IMG/VR virus record: IMGVR_UViG_3300032224_001760
Span: 1 to 33,777 of that record
Direction: 5' to 3' (one strand)
From: a virus
Length of the DNA stretch: 33,777 nt
Every line of letters starts with the position of its first letter. Positions within the stretch are counted from its first letter, which is position 1. The notes beneath the pieces were generated by a model. That model was not told where the DNA came from and made no database searches. It saw only the letters and a program-made list of their open reading frames with translations. This document shows positions 12,415-21,379 of the stretch, in pieces. Position numbers and translations under genes: made by a program.

Positions 12415-13354
12415 TCTTATGTCAGTTATTTGTAAAGTAGATGGTAAAGAATTTAAAGATGAAAAAAGTTTGCATCTCGCACTTCGTGGTTATGGTTTAA
12501 ACAAAGAAAAATACTATCATACTTATTATCCTAAAAAAGATCTTCTTACTGGAGATACTATTAACTTTAAAACCAAAGAACAATATTTAAATAGTGATTT
12601 TAATGATAAGAATAATATGAAAAAATGGCTCAAAGAACAGCCATTAGATAAAGCTCAAGAGTATACCAAACAATTACTAGCCAAAAGAAAAGAAGACAAG
12701 AAATTAACATATAGTCCTTGTCAAGTAGAATTAAGAACTATCATGGCTCCGTCCATTATATCTTATAATAAATTATTTAATGATTATTATGATGTTTGCT
12801 CTAGCATAGGTTTAGAAAATAAGTTTATACATCCAAGCAATATCATTCATCAATTTAAAAATAAATTAAATTCAAAAGATACCATTTATGTTGATACAAG
12901 AGAGCAGAATTGGCTTAAATTTAATATACCTTTTGAAATAAAGACCTTACCATATGGGGACTATACTTGTTCTAATGATAATTGTAGTTGCTTTATAGAA
13001 AGAAAAAGTCTTAGTGATTTTATTAGCACTCTAAGCGTTGGTAACCTTGAAAGATTTAAAAATGAAATAACTAAAGCAAAGAAAGACAATGCTTATCTTG
13101 TTGTTATAGTAGAAGAAAAACTTACAAATGCATTAAGCTTTCAATATCTTCCTCATATTAGTAAAAAGATAAAAGCAACTCCAGAATTTATATTCCATAA
13201 TGTCAGACAACTACTTCAAGAGTTCGATAACTTACAATTTCTTTTTGTTGATGGAAGAGAAGAGATGAAAAGAGCTATAGAATCTATTTTTGCTAGTAAA
13301 TGTTTTTATAAAAAAGTAGATTTACAATTAGCTTATGATATGAAACTTTTATGA
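12407..13354 (+). CDS. ERCC4/XPF-type nuclease between the terminase genes (315 aa)
   Basis: The catalytic domain spans about residues 158-270: T-I-Y-V-D-T-R-E (Asp163, Glu166), P-Y-G-D-Y (Asp185), F-I-E-R-K-S-L-S-D-F, which is the ERKxxxD motif (Glu198, Arg199, Lys200, Asp204), then L-E-R-F and YLVVIVEE. All key positions are present, so a structure-specific endonuclease is expected. Residues 8-75 form a separate domain (ICKVDGKEFKDEKSLHLALR...) that looks like a degenerate zinc finger with one Cys replaced. ATG 12407 overlaps the upstream stop by 8 bases; ATG 12419 is an alternative. It may trim branches or cut concatemers during packaging. Confidence 0.85.
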   Translation: MVNLMSVICKVDGKEFKDEKSLHLALRGYGLNKEKYYHTYYPKKDLLTGDTINFKTKEQYLNSDFNDKNNMKKWLKEQPLDKAQEYTKQLLAKRKEDKKLTYSPCQVELRTIMAPSIISYNKLFNDYYDVCSSIGLENKFIHPSNIIHQFKNKLNSKDTIYVDTREQNWLKFNIPFEIKTLPYGDYTCSNDNCSCFIERKSLSDFISTLSVGNLERFKNEITKAKKDNAYLVVIVEEKLTNALSFQYLPHISKKIKATPEFIFHNVRQLLQEFDNLQFLFVDGREEMKRAIESIFASKCFYKKVDLQLAYDMKLL

Positions 13355-15198
13355 TATATTGTCCAGATAAATATATAAGAGAAGTCAAAGATGTTAATGC
13401 TGAATTATCTCAGCTTAAAGGATTTCTTAATGATAAAGAAGCTAAAATTACTTTAGCGAAATTTCTTAGAGCTAATATTGGATTTACAACAGAACTTATC
13501 AGCGGAGTTAAACTAGCTCCATATCAAGAGTTACATCTTAAAGCTTTAATGAATAGAAATTTTAACATGTGCGTGTTTGGTCGTGGTTGTGGTAAATCGT
13601 TTATGGCAGCAGTATTTTGTTTTCTTCAATGCGTATTTGAACCTAATACTAAAATTCTTATTGCTGGCCCAACATTTAGAACTGCGCGGTTTATTTTTAA
13701 TAATTTAGAAAAAATTGTAGATAGTAAAGGCGCAGAACTACTTGCTCAATGTTTTGGTGCTAAAGCTAAAAGAAATGATCAATTTGAATGGCAAATTAAT
13801 GGTGGCAGTATTGTCGCTATTCCTCTTAATGGTGAAAAGATTCGAGGATTTCGAGCAAATATTCTAGTGCTTGACGAGTTCCTTTTACTTCCAGAAGAAA
13901 TTATTAAAAACGTATTGATGCCATTCTTAGTTGCTCCTCAAAACATGAAAGAGCGTATGGAAATTAGAGAATTTGAAGATAAGTTGATTAGCGAAGGTCT
14001 AATGAAAGAAGATGAAAGAATGGTTTTTGAAAATACTAGCAAAATGGTTGCGCTTTCATCTGCAAGTTATACTTTTGAAAATCTTTATAAAACTTATAAA
14101 GAATGGTCTGAAAAAATTGAATCAAAAGAAAAACAAGAAGCTACATATTTTGTAAGTCAAATGAGTTACGAAGCTCTTCCAGAAGAAATGATTGACAAAA
14201 CAATCATCGAAGAAGCTCAAGCTGGTGGATTTAGTCATAGTAGTTTCATGAGAGAATACTGCGCGCGATTTACGGATGGTAGTGATAGTTATTTTAATGC
14301 AAAGAAAATGGAAGATTGTACTTTACCATTAGGAGAAGCTCCTCATACTTTATTAAGAGGAGATCCAAAGAAAAAATATATTCTTGGAATCGATCCTAAT
14401 ATGAGTGATAGTCCAAATGCAGATTATTTTGCTATGGCTATTTTAGAAGTAGATGATGAAACAGGACAAGGCACATTAGTTCATACTTATGCTGGTCTTG
14501 GTAATTTAAAAAATCACGTTGCATATTTATATTACATATTAAGTAATTTTAATATTATACTAATGATTATAGATAATGCAGGAGCAGATGTTTTCTTATC
14601 AGCTTGTAATCAATCAGAATTATTTAAAAAAGATAAACTTGAAATTAAAACATTTGATTTTGATAGTGATCTAGAAGGCGTTGATTATGATCTAATGGTT
14701 AAGAATGCTAGAAAAAAATATAATATAGAAGATAAAAAAATAGCTTTTAATCAAGTATTCACAAGTACATTTATTCGTAAAGCTAATGAACATTTGCAAG
14801 CTTGTATTGATTATAAGAAAATATGGTTTGCTAGTAAAACTGGTGCATATGAATCTTTCTTTAATAAAGTATTAAATCAAGGAGCAGCAAATCTAGATTT
14901 AATTAGAGGAGAAGATAAAAAAGATTGGACTACATTAGATTTTATTGAAAATCAAGATGATTATATATATCAGACCAAAAAACAATGCGCTCTAGTTGAA
15001 CATTCTAGTACTAGCCGTGGTACTCAAAGCTTTGATTTACCACAACACCTCAAAAGAAGCTCTTCTGCTAATAAAGCCAGAAAAGATAATTATTCGGCAC
15101 TTATGTTAGCAAATTGGGCTTTAAAATGCTATAATGATATGATGAAAGAACCAGAAACAATCGAAAGTTCAACTTTTTCGCCTATTATGATCAAATAA
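13351..15198 (+). CDS. terL: Terminase large subunit
   Basis: The ATP-driven DNA packaging motor and headful nuclease. Walker A is G-R-G-C-G-K-S (77-83) and Walker B I-L-V-L-D-E-F (171-177); the coupling motif S-S-A-S is near 236-239. The C-terminal RNase H-like nuclease has I-L-G-I-D-P-N (Asp348), Asp358, then M-I-I-D-N-A-G (Asp407) and a late K-D-N-Y-S-A-L. At 615 aa it is typical of large phages. It begins in an ATGA overlap with the ERCC4 nuclease gene, placing both in one translational unit. Confidence 0.95.
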   Translation: MIYCPDKYIREVKDVNAELSQLKGFLNDKEAKITLAKFLRANIGFTTELISGVKLAPYQELHLKALMNRNFNMCVFGRGCGKSFMAAVFCFLQCVFEPNTKILIAGPTFRTARFIFNNLEKIVDSKGAELLAQCFGAKAKRNDQFEWQINGGSIVAIPLNGEKIRGFRANILVLDEFLLLPEEIIKNVLMPFLVAPQNMKERMEIREFEDKLISEGLMKEDERMVFENTSKMVALSSASYTFENLYKTYKEWSEKIESKEKQEATYFVSQMSYEALPEEMIDKTIIEEAQAGGFSHSSFMREYCARFTDGSDSYFNAKKMEDCTLPLGEAPHTLLRGDPKKKYILGIDPNMSDSPNADYFAMAILEVDDETGQGTLVHTYAGLGNLKNHVAYLYYILSNFNIILMIIDNAGADVFLSACNQSELFKKDKLEIKTFDFDSDLEGVDYDLMVKNARKKYNIEDKKIAFNQVFTSTFIRKANEHLQACIDYKKIWFASKTGAYESFFNKVLNQGAANLDLIRGEDKKDWTTLDFIENQDDYIYQTKKQCALVEHSSTSRGTQSFDLPQHLKRSSSANKARKDNYSALMLANWALKCYNDMMKEPETIESSTFSPIMIK

Positions 15199-15200
15199 AG

Positions 15201-15209
15201 GTGTAATAA
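15201..15209 (+). promoter_or_regulatory. Late-type motif variant GTGTAATAA
   Basis: Nineteen bases before ATG 15220, directly after the TerL stop. No Shine-Dalgarno lies close to the start. Confidence 0.5.
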
Positions 15210-15219
15210 TCCACGTAAA

Positions 15220-17124
15220 ATGGCTAAAAAAATTAAAAATAAATCAAAAAATACCAAAAGCCAAGAAATCGTACCGCTAATGGCATCAGCATCTACTTAC
15301 GAAAGTAAAGCTAGGGCCGCAAATGATACATCGGTAAGAAGAAATGCCTCAAGTACAATAATTAGAACAGATAGATACAAGAATATTGATGATGGACTTA
15401 TTCCATTTAGATACTCTACTGGTATTAAAAATGAATCTAACCTTAATATTCGTGATGCAGTAATTCTTTGCCAAAAAGCATATTATAACTTTGCGATTTT
15501 CAGAAACACTATTGATTTAATGACAGAGTTTTCAACTAGTAATGTTTACTTTACTGGTGGTAGCTCTAAATCAAGAAATTTCTTCGAAGCTCTTTTTAGA
15601 AAAATAAATATAACAGATATTCAAGATAAATTCTTTAGAGAATATTATCGTTCTGGTAATGTTTTCATTTACAGATTTGATACTAAAGTAAAAGATGAAG
15701 ATGTTAATAAAATTACTCAAACATTTGGCTTAACTAGCTCAACCGCAGCTGTTAATTTACCATCTAAATATATTATTTTAAATCCATCAGATATTCAAAT
15801 TGCTGGAACTATTAATTTCGCACAAAGAAAGTATTATAAAATATTAACTGATTACGAATTAGAAAGATTAAAGAATCCAAAGAGCGATGAAGATAAAGAA
15901 GTATTAAATAGTTTACCACCAGAGACTCAAAAATTAATCAAAGGAAAAACAATTGGCATTTTAACAATTCCTCTTGAAGCAGATAGAATTTCAGCAGCAT
16001 TTTATAAGAAACAAGATTACGAACCATTTTCAGTACCAATGGGTTTTCCAGTATTAGAAGATATTAATTGGAAAGCTGAAATGAAAAAAATGGATATGGC
16101 AGTTACTCGCACAATGCAACAATCCGTACTTCTTATCACGATGGGAGATACTCCAGATAATGGTGGTATTAACCAAAAGAATCTTGAAGCAATGCAAACT
16201 CTTTTTGAAAATCAAAGCGTTGGCAGAGTTCTTATTGCAGATTATACAACTAAAGCACAATTTGTTATTCCTGATATTGGCTCTTTGATTGGACCTCAAA
16301 AGTATGAAGTTGTAGATAGAGATATTCAAATTGGTTTAAATAATATTCTTATTGGTAGTGAAAAGTTTGCTAATCAAAGCATTAAAGTTCAAGTATTTAT
16401 TGAAAGATTAAAACAAGCTCGCCAAACATTTATTAATGAGTTTCTTGTTCCTGAGATTCGTAGAATAAGCAAAGATCTTGGATTTAAAAATTATCCAGTT
16501 CCAAACTTTGAAGACATTGATCTTAAAGATGACGTTCAATATTCTAGAATTTATAATCGTTTAATAGAACTTGGAGTATTAACTCCAGAAGAAGGAATCA
16601 AAGCTATTGAAACTGGCAGACTTCCAAATGCAGAAGAATCTATCGAAGCTCAACAAAGATTTAAAGATCTTAAAGATCAAGGATTTTATCAACCACTAAT
16701 TGGAGGAAGTCAACAACAAGCTGGCAGACCAAGCGGTTCAACTGGAACACCACAAAGTACTAAAAATGTTTCACCAATTGGACAAGGCAAACAATCTAAA
16801 GCTAATGAAGATAAGTTTAGTCTTTCTAAAGTAAAAGAAAATCTTGTTCTTGCTCAAAAACTAGAAGAAGAAGTATCATCTGCTCTTCGTAAAAAACATA
16901 ATATTAAAAAATTAAGTTATAACCAAAAAGAAGTAGCAGAACAAATTAGTAAAATTATTGTAGCAAATGAAACTCCAGAAAATTGGGTTTCCAAAATAGA
17001 AGATTACATCAAACAACCAGTTGATCAAAATCAAGAAACTGTTGCTAGTGTAAATTCAATTGCTTATGATCATCAAGTTGATAGTTATCTTGCAAGTATT
17101 CTTTATCACAGCAAAGTAAAATAA
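15220..17124 (+). CDS. Portal protein (634 aa)
   Basis: The head-vertex ring through which DNA is packaged. It follows TerL and has the usual order: a basic disordered start (1-50), an alpha/beta body with A-Y-Y-N-F-A-I-F-R-N (87-96) and Y-Y-R-S-G-N-V-F-I-Y-R (142-152), S-K-Y-I-I-L-N-P-S-D-I and a P-x-G-F-P-V-L-E clip-like region. A helical stem with F-I-E-R-L-K-Q-A-R-Q-T-F-I comes next, then a Gln/Gly/Ser-rich linker (about 500-530) and a helical tail. Size and order fit portals of large myo- or podoviruses. The fibre gene starts one base after its stop. Confidence 0.85.
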   Translation: MAKKIKNKSKNTKSQEIVPLMASASTYESKARAANDTSVRRNASSTIIRTDRYKNIDDGLIPFRYSTGIKNESNLNIRDAVILCQKAYYNFAIFRNTIDLMTEFSTSNVYFTGGSSKSRNFFEALFRKINITDIQDKFFREYYRSGNVFIYRFDTKVKDEDVNKITQTFGLTSSTAAVNLPSKYIILNPSDIQIAGTINFAQRKYYKILTDYELERLKNPKSDEDKEVLNSLPPETQKLIKGKTIGILTIPLEADRISAAFYKKQDYEPFSVPMGFPVLEDINWKAEMKKMDMAVTRTMQQSVLLITMGDTPDNGGINQKNLEAMQTLFENQSVGRVLIADYTTKAQFVIPDIGSLIGPQKYEVVDRDIQIGLNNILIGSEKFANQSIKVQVFIERLKQARQTFINEFLVPEIRRISKDLGFKNYPVPNFEDIDLKDDVQYSRIYNRLIELGVLTPEEGIKAIETGRLPNAEESIEAQQRFKDLKDQGFYQPLIGGSQQQAGRPSGSTGTPQSTKNVSPIGQGKQSKANEDKFSLSKVKENLVLAQKLEEEVSSALRKKHNIKKLSYNQKEVAEQISKIIVANETPENWVSKIEDYIKQPVDQNQETVASVNSIAYDHQVDSYLASILYHSKVK

Positions 17125-17125
17125 T

Positions 17126-19894
17126 ATGCCAAACTATATCAGAACAAAACAAATTGATCAAGGTGATTTATCTGGAGTAGTCCAAAATGTAATTGACTCT
17201 AATCAATTTAGTTTTAATGCTGGATTGATTGGAACTGGCGTCAATATTAGTAATGTTTCTTATATTAATTTAAGTGGAGTATCAATAAACTTAATTGATT
17301 CTTCAGTGAGCGGAATAGGAATAGGAATAAATGATGTAGTTTATACTACTGGAAATCAAACTATTGCTGGAAATAAAACTTTTGCTTCTCGCCCAAAAGT
17401 AAATGGCACAGGAGTATTATTAAGTGGAGATATTCCATATGTTCAAACCAATTCATATTTCTATGTTGATGCCACTAGAACAGATTCATATATTGAAAAT
17501 GGAAATATTTTATATCCATATAAAACTTTAAGTGGCGCTTACAATGCAGCAAAAAATATTGCACATTTTCACAATCCAACTTATATAACGCTTCTTAGCC
17601 CAATAGCTGAAAATTTAACTATAGATAAAGGATATATTAATTTAGTAGGAAATAATACAAATAAAAATGATCCAATTAGAATAACTGGCTCATTAGTTTT
17701 TGCAGCTACTGGTATTGGTACAACTGCAACAGATAATAATTTTTCAATAGCTGGGTTAGGAGTAACGGCCACTTCAAATAATAAATGTATATTATTTTCT
17801 GGAAATAAACCTCAAAGATTGTTTATTCAAGATTGTTGGTTGATAGCAAAAGATAATGGAACTTGTTTATATTCAAATAATACAAATACAACTTCAAGAT
17901 TGCAAGGAGATATATTAAAACTTAGTCCAGAAGGAGTAAATACAACAGCAATTGATATAGTAAGTGGAACATCTTCGATTTCTTTTGCTGAGACTAGTAG
18001 TCTTGCAAGTGTTTTAGCTTACGTTAGAAATAATAGTACTTTAAATATAAGTAACTCTCAAATAGAAACAAGTGGAGCAAAAGCTTTTCAAGTTGAAAAC
18101 GCTGCTAGATTAACTTTATTAAATAGTGTGCTAACAAATACAGCGAATCCTTCGACTGGAATATTTTTAAAAGATGCACTTTCTACAGCAGTAGTAGTTG
18201 GTTCAGCAATTTCTGTTCCAGCAAACGCTAATAGTTATGCTATAAATGGAGTAGCTAATTCTTATCTTTTTTATAAAAATCTTTATTTTAGTATAGATGC
18301 ATTTGGCGCAAGCACAGAATCAAAAATTGGAAATAATGTTAATAAAAATTTAATTAATTCATATGATCCAGTAGTTTATAGTATAGGTGATCAAACTATT
18401 TATGGAGTTAAAACTTTTCAAAATATAACTTCTAATTCAATTACTTCTCCTAATTACATAGGAATTCCAGGAGGAAATGATGGAACTTATCTTGGTGGGG
18501 GCGCTGGTAATTTAACGTTAAATGCAGGAAATGCTGATGATCATAATAATGGAAATGGTGGGAATGCGGGAAGTATATCTTTAAATGGAGCGAATGGAGG
18601 AGATGGAGATGGTGGTAATGCTGGATCTATAAATTTAAATGGAGGAACTGATGCTGGTCATGGCGGTAGTATTAATTTATATGGAAATCAAACTGCTAGG
18701 GGTGGATCAATATCTTCTATAGGAGGAGATCAAGGTTCTCACGGTGGAAGCATTAATTTAGATGGTAGTTCTATGGAAACAAATTATATAGGAGGCAGTA
18801 TTAACTTGGCTGGAGGAAATAATGGGCCTGGAGGCTCAATTGATCTTTCAAATAATGGAGGAAGTTTTGTCATTAAAAGTGGAGAAAGCTTACCAAATCT
18901 AAAAAATGGTTCAATTTTTAATAATACAAACGATAATTTATATATAAGAAAAAGTGGAATTTGGGAACAAGTAATAACAAACAGAGGAGATCAAATTATT
19001 AGTGGAATTAAAACATTTGCTAATTCTGGAGTATTTTCGCTTTCTGGCGCCGCACCTTTAAATATAAAAAACAATCCATTATCAGTAGTTGGCAGCGGAA
19101 ATTCTTATCTACAACTAAATATTCAAAATAGAGCAACTGGAACAACCTCAACAGCAGATTTAGTTATCACCGCTAACAATGGCACTGATACTACAAATTA
19201 TATTAACCTCGGAATAAATAACTCTGGATATAATGATCCTGCATTTAGCAATGGAAGTGGATTAGATGGTTATCTATTTATAAATGGTGGAAGTTTAGAT
19301 ATAGGCACTCAAACAACTGGTACATCTATAGAGTTTCATGTTGGAGGAACAACTTTAGATAAAACTATAGCAAGAATAGATTCTTCTGGATTAAATATTG
19401 TAAGTGGTAATTTAACAGTAAGTGGAACAAGAGTTCTTTTGAGTGGGTCTACTCCATTTATTATGAATTTTGGGCATAAACAAAATACTCCAGCAACTGG
19501 TCCATTATATCAATATTTTGGACCACAAATGGATATTGATCCAGTTAGTTTAACTAATAATGAAAAAAGAAGAACTCAAATACTCCAAGACTGTTATTTA
19601 AGAAAAGTTGTATGGAACAGTATTGCAAAAAGCAATTTTCCAACCCCAAACAGTGCAATGACTGGATATTTTAAAAATTTTGGAAATAATGCATTAAGCG
19701 ATGATCAATTAGCTGGAGTTCAAGTTACATCTGCAATAAATATTCCTAATTCTAATATCATATACGCCAATTCTACTGGCACGCTAAACATACCAATAAA
19801 ATCTGGAGATTATGTGTCTTTTTATTATCAAACTAATTTTAGTACTGCTCCTGTAAATTTAGCAATAAGTGTTAATGCTTATTTTTACGTTTAA
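17126..19894 (+). CDS. Large tail fibre/spike with beta-helix and Gly-rich repeats (922 aa)
   Basis: Residues 1-70 are a thin start; residues 72-100 hold the unit TTGNQTIAGNKTF...[13 protein letters not shown], shared with the fibre at 29236. From about 110 to 400 the sequence looks like a pectate-lyase-type beta-helix (FYVDATRTDSYIENG... then YPYKTLSGAYNAAKN). Residues 444-585 are a Gly-rich solenoid with repeated GGSINL-type units. Two more GDQxIxGxKTF units follow, and the last ~130 residues form a folded cap (HKQNTPATGPLYQYFGPQMD...). It probably binds or cleaves host surface glycan; no catalytic residues are certain. Co-transcribed with the portal. Confidence 0.8.
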   Translation: MPNYIRTKQIDQGDLSGVVQNVIDSNQFSFNAGLIGTGVNISNVSYINLSGVSINLIDSSVSGIGIGINDVVYTTGNQTIAGNKTFASRPKVNGTGVLLSGDIPYVQTNSYFYVDATRTDSYIENGNILYPYKTLSGAYNAAKNIAHFHNPTYITLLSPIAENLTIDKGYINLVGNNTNKNDPIRITGSLVFAATGIGTTATDNNFSIAGLGVTATSNNKCILFSGNKPQRLFIQDCWLIAKDNGTCLYSNNTNTTSRLQGDILKLSPEGVNTTAIDIVSGTSSISFAETSSLASVLAYVRNNSTLNISNSQIETSGAKAFQVENAARLTLLNSVLTNTANPSTGIFLKDALSTAVVVGSAISVPANANSYAINGVANSYLFYKNLYFSIDAFGASTESKIGNNVNKNLINSYDPVVYSIGDQTIYGVKTFQNITSNSITSPNYIGIPGGNDGTYLGGGAGNLTLNAGNADDHNNGNGGNAGSISLNGANGGDGDGGNAGSINLNGGTDAGHGGSINLYGNQTARGGSISSIGGDQGSHGGSINLDGSSMETNYIGGSINLAGGNNGPGGSIDLSNNGGSFVIKSGESLPNLKNGSIFNNTNDNLYIRKSGIWEQVITNRGDQIISGIKTFANSGVFSLSGAAPLNIKNNPLSVVGSGNSYLQLNIQNRATGTTSTADLVITANNGTDTTNYINLGINNSGYNDPAFSNGSGLDGYLFINGGSLDIGTQTTGTSIEFHVGGTTLDKTIARIDSSGLNIVSGNLTVSGTRVLLSGSTPFIMNFGHKQNTPATGPLYQYFGPQMDIDPVSLTNNEKRRTQILQDCYLRKVVWNSIAKSNFPTPNSAMTGYFKNFGNNALSDDQLAGVQVTSAINIPNSNIIYANSTGTLNIPIKSGDYVSFYYQTNFSTAPVNLAISVNAYFYV

Positions 19895-19930
19895 TTATTA
19901 GATTTTAAAATTATATATTATTATAATAAT

Positions 19931-19939
19931 GTGTAATCT
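19931..19939 (+). promoter_or_regulatory. Late-type motif variant GTGTAATCT
   Basis: Twelve bases before ATG 19943, in a 48-base AT-rich gap. It would drive the lysis-type cluster. Confidence 0.5.
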
Positions 19940-19942
19940 ATT

Positions 19943-20227
19943 ATGAAAAATATGCTATCTAAAATATTTGGCCCAAATTGGAGATCTAGCTCATCTGGAA
20001 TAGCCACAGTTGTAGCAGTTTGTACTGCAATAGCAATTCACTCTGATCCTTCACTAGTAGCTTTTCTTCCAGATCAAGCAGAAGTTTATATTCTTGGAAT
20101 TTCAAAATTAGTTGCAGTTGTTTCTGGAATTATTTTTACATTGACAGTAAAAGATGCAGCAGTTACTGGCGGAACAGTAGCTCAAACAAACGAAGCAAAA
20201 GATAGAACAAATGGAGAAAACATATGA
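19943..20227 (+). CDS. Holin-like protein (94 aa)
   Basis: Two hydrophobic segments (about residues 19-37 and 49-68) are separated by a short turn with D-P-S-L-V and followed by a polar tail. Small two-segment membrane proteins at the head of a late cluster that includes an endolysin are typical holins, which open the inner membrane at a set time. The gene starts after a late-type motif, and its stop overlaps the next start by ATGA. No conserved holin signature is visible, so the call rests on topology and place. Confidence 0.6.
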   Translation: MKNMLSKIFGPNWRSSSSGIATVVAVCTAIAIHSDPSLVAFLPDQAEVYILGISKLVAVVSGIIFTLTVKDAAVTGGTVAQTNEAKDRTNGENI

Positions 20228-20673
20228 ATAAATTACAATTAGCCGCAGTTACTCTTTTGAGCGTATTTCTTGGTGCTTGTGCAACAACTCAAACTGGTCG
20301 AGTTGATCCAGCAACAAGTGTTTCAAATGCACTACCTTATGTTAAACCAGCAGTTGTATTTGCTTGTACTGTTGTTCTTGATCAAGCAGTTTCTGGTAGT
20401 GATAGAATTGAAAAGGCTAAGATGATTAATCATGTTGCAGCAATCGTTGAAGGATTAACAGTTGGAACTGCTCCAACTCCAGATCAACTTCAAAAAGCTC
20501 TTGTTGATTATCTTCCAGAAGAAAAAACTCATTGGGTAAATTATGTTAGTGTTATTAAAGATATTTACGCTCAACAATTTGCAAGATTAGATGGCAATAC
20601 CGCACTTGCTATTAAGGTACTTAATGCTATTGCATCTGGATGTAAAGATGCTACAGCAAGTTACGTAGAGTAA
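20224..20673 (+). CDS. Lipoprotein in the lysis-type cluster (149 aa)
   Basis: The signal peptide ends in a lipobox L-G-A-C with Ala at +2, which in Gram-negatives sends lipoproteins to the outer membrane. The mature part (about 130 aa) is helical with three further cysteines. Translationally coupled to the holin-like gene by ATGA. Larger than classical outer spanins. It could be a lysis partner or a protein that blocks superinfection at the cell surface. No family recognised. Confidence 0.65.
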   Translation: MNKLQLAAVTLLSVFLGACATTQTGRVDPATSVSNALPYVKPAVVFACTVVLDQAVSGSDRIEKAKMINHVAAIVEGLTVGTAPTPDQLQKALVDYLPEEKTHWVNYVSVIKDIYAQQFARLDGNTALAIKVLNAIASGCKDATASYVE

Positions 20674-20675
20674 TC

Positions 20676-20876
20676 ATGCCAACTGGAATATTAACAGCAT
20701 TACTTTCAGCAGTATCTGGAATATTCGCAGCAATTAATAATGTATTCGGCGCGAAGAATACAAAAGAAATGAAAGATCGCCAAGAGGCTCAAAAAGAAGT
20801 CGATTATCAAAGTGGAATCGAAAATGCAGTAAAGGGAAAAGACCTTGAAGAAGCTCGCAAGCATATTAGCTCTTAA
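20676..20876 (+). CDS. Small membrane protein with charged helix (66 aa), inner-spanin-like
   Basis: One hydrophobic N-terminal helix (about residues 4-24) is followed by a strongly charged helix rich in Lys and Glu. The lipoprotein gene at 20845 begins inside its 3' end in another frame. This layout, an inner-membrane helical protein with an overlapping lipoprotein gene, is that of Rz/Rz1-type spanins, which fuse the two membranes at lysis. The charged part is shorter than usual for Rz, so the call is tentative. Confidence 0.55.
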   Translation: MPTGILTALLSAVSGIFAAINNVFGAKNTKEMKDRQEAQKEVDYQSGIENAVKGKDLEEARKHISS

Positions 20877-21261
20877 TTTTCTTTTTATTGGTTGTGCTAC
20901 GGTGACCCCTAATAAAATACAAGATGATAAATCTTCTTATGACGCTACAACACCAAAACAATATGATAGAGATAATGGTGGATTAATTTCTTTTGTTGGT
21001 GATGATGCGCTTATTACTCGTCAAGCGCGTGAACGATACAACAATCTAATTAAAATGTACAAAATTAAATTCAAAAAAGAAAAAGCAATTGATTTAACAG
21101 AAGACTCTGGAATAACTCCTTACAAGGATAATTTTAACAATGAATTATTTCTTATTAGTAGCGAACATCTTGTTTATTTTGGCGTTATGAATTCTTGGTT
21201 AAAAGAAAAAGTTCCCCAAGATAATATACTAGACAAGACCATAGATAAAATAAATAATTAA
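20845..21261 (+). CDS. Lipoprotein with TTG start, outer-spanin-like (138 aa)
   Basis: It starts at TTG 20845 inside the upstream gene (32-base overlap, different frame), with AAAGGGAAAA about 8 bases ahead as ribosome site. The TTG is supported by the product: MKKLASILALNFLFIGC is a full lipoprotein signal with lipobox F-I-G-C and Ala at +2. The mature part is polar, with Tyr- and Lys-rich helices, and is longer than a classical Rz1. The nested arrangement supports a spanin role, but the sequence alone does not prove it. Confidence 0.6.
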   Translation: MKKLASILALNFLFIGCATVTPNKIQDDKSSYDATTPKQYDRDNGGLISFVGDDALITRQARERYNNLIKMYKIKFKKEKAIDLTEDSGITPYKDNFNNELFLISSEHLVYFGVMNSWLKEKVPQDNILDKTIDKINN

Positions 21262-21266
21262 ATAAA

Positions 21267-21377
21267 ATGGGCAGATTAATAATACCTAATAGAAAATATT
21301 TATATGTAGCTTCTGGAGCAGGGCTATCTCCAGATATTAATTGTTTTAGATTTTATGGAGTAGATTACCCTATATAA
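21267..21377 (+). CDS. Possible small protein (36 aa)
   Basis: An ATG at 21267 opens a 36-codon frame that fills the gap between the lipoprotein gene and the endolysin almost exactly, ending 2 bases before the next ATG. The product (MGRLIIPNRKYLYVASGAGL...) is not membrane-like. There is no clear ribosome site or late-type motif. The tight fit favours a real gene; the short length and lack of family make it uncertain. A remnant of a structural protein is also possible. Confidence 0.4.
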   Translation: MGRLIIPNRKYLYVASGAGLSPDINCFRFYGVDYPI

Positions 21378-21379
21378 AT

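Noticed and set aside
17047-17055. GTGTAAATT inside the portal gene
   Set aside because: It matches the short core but is not placed before a start with the usual spacing (next start 79 bases away); a chance match is likely in AT-rich DNA.
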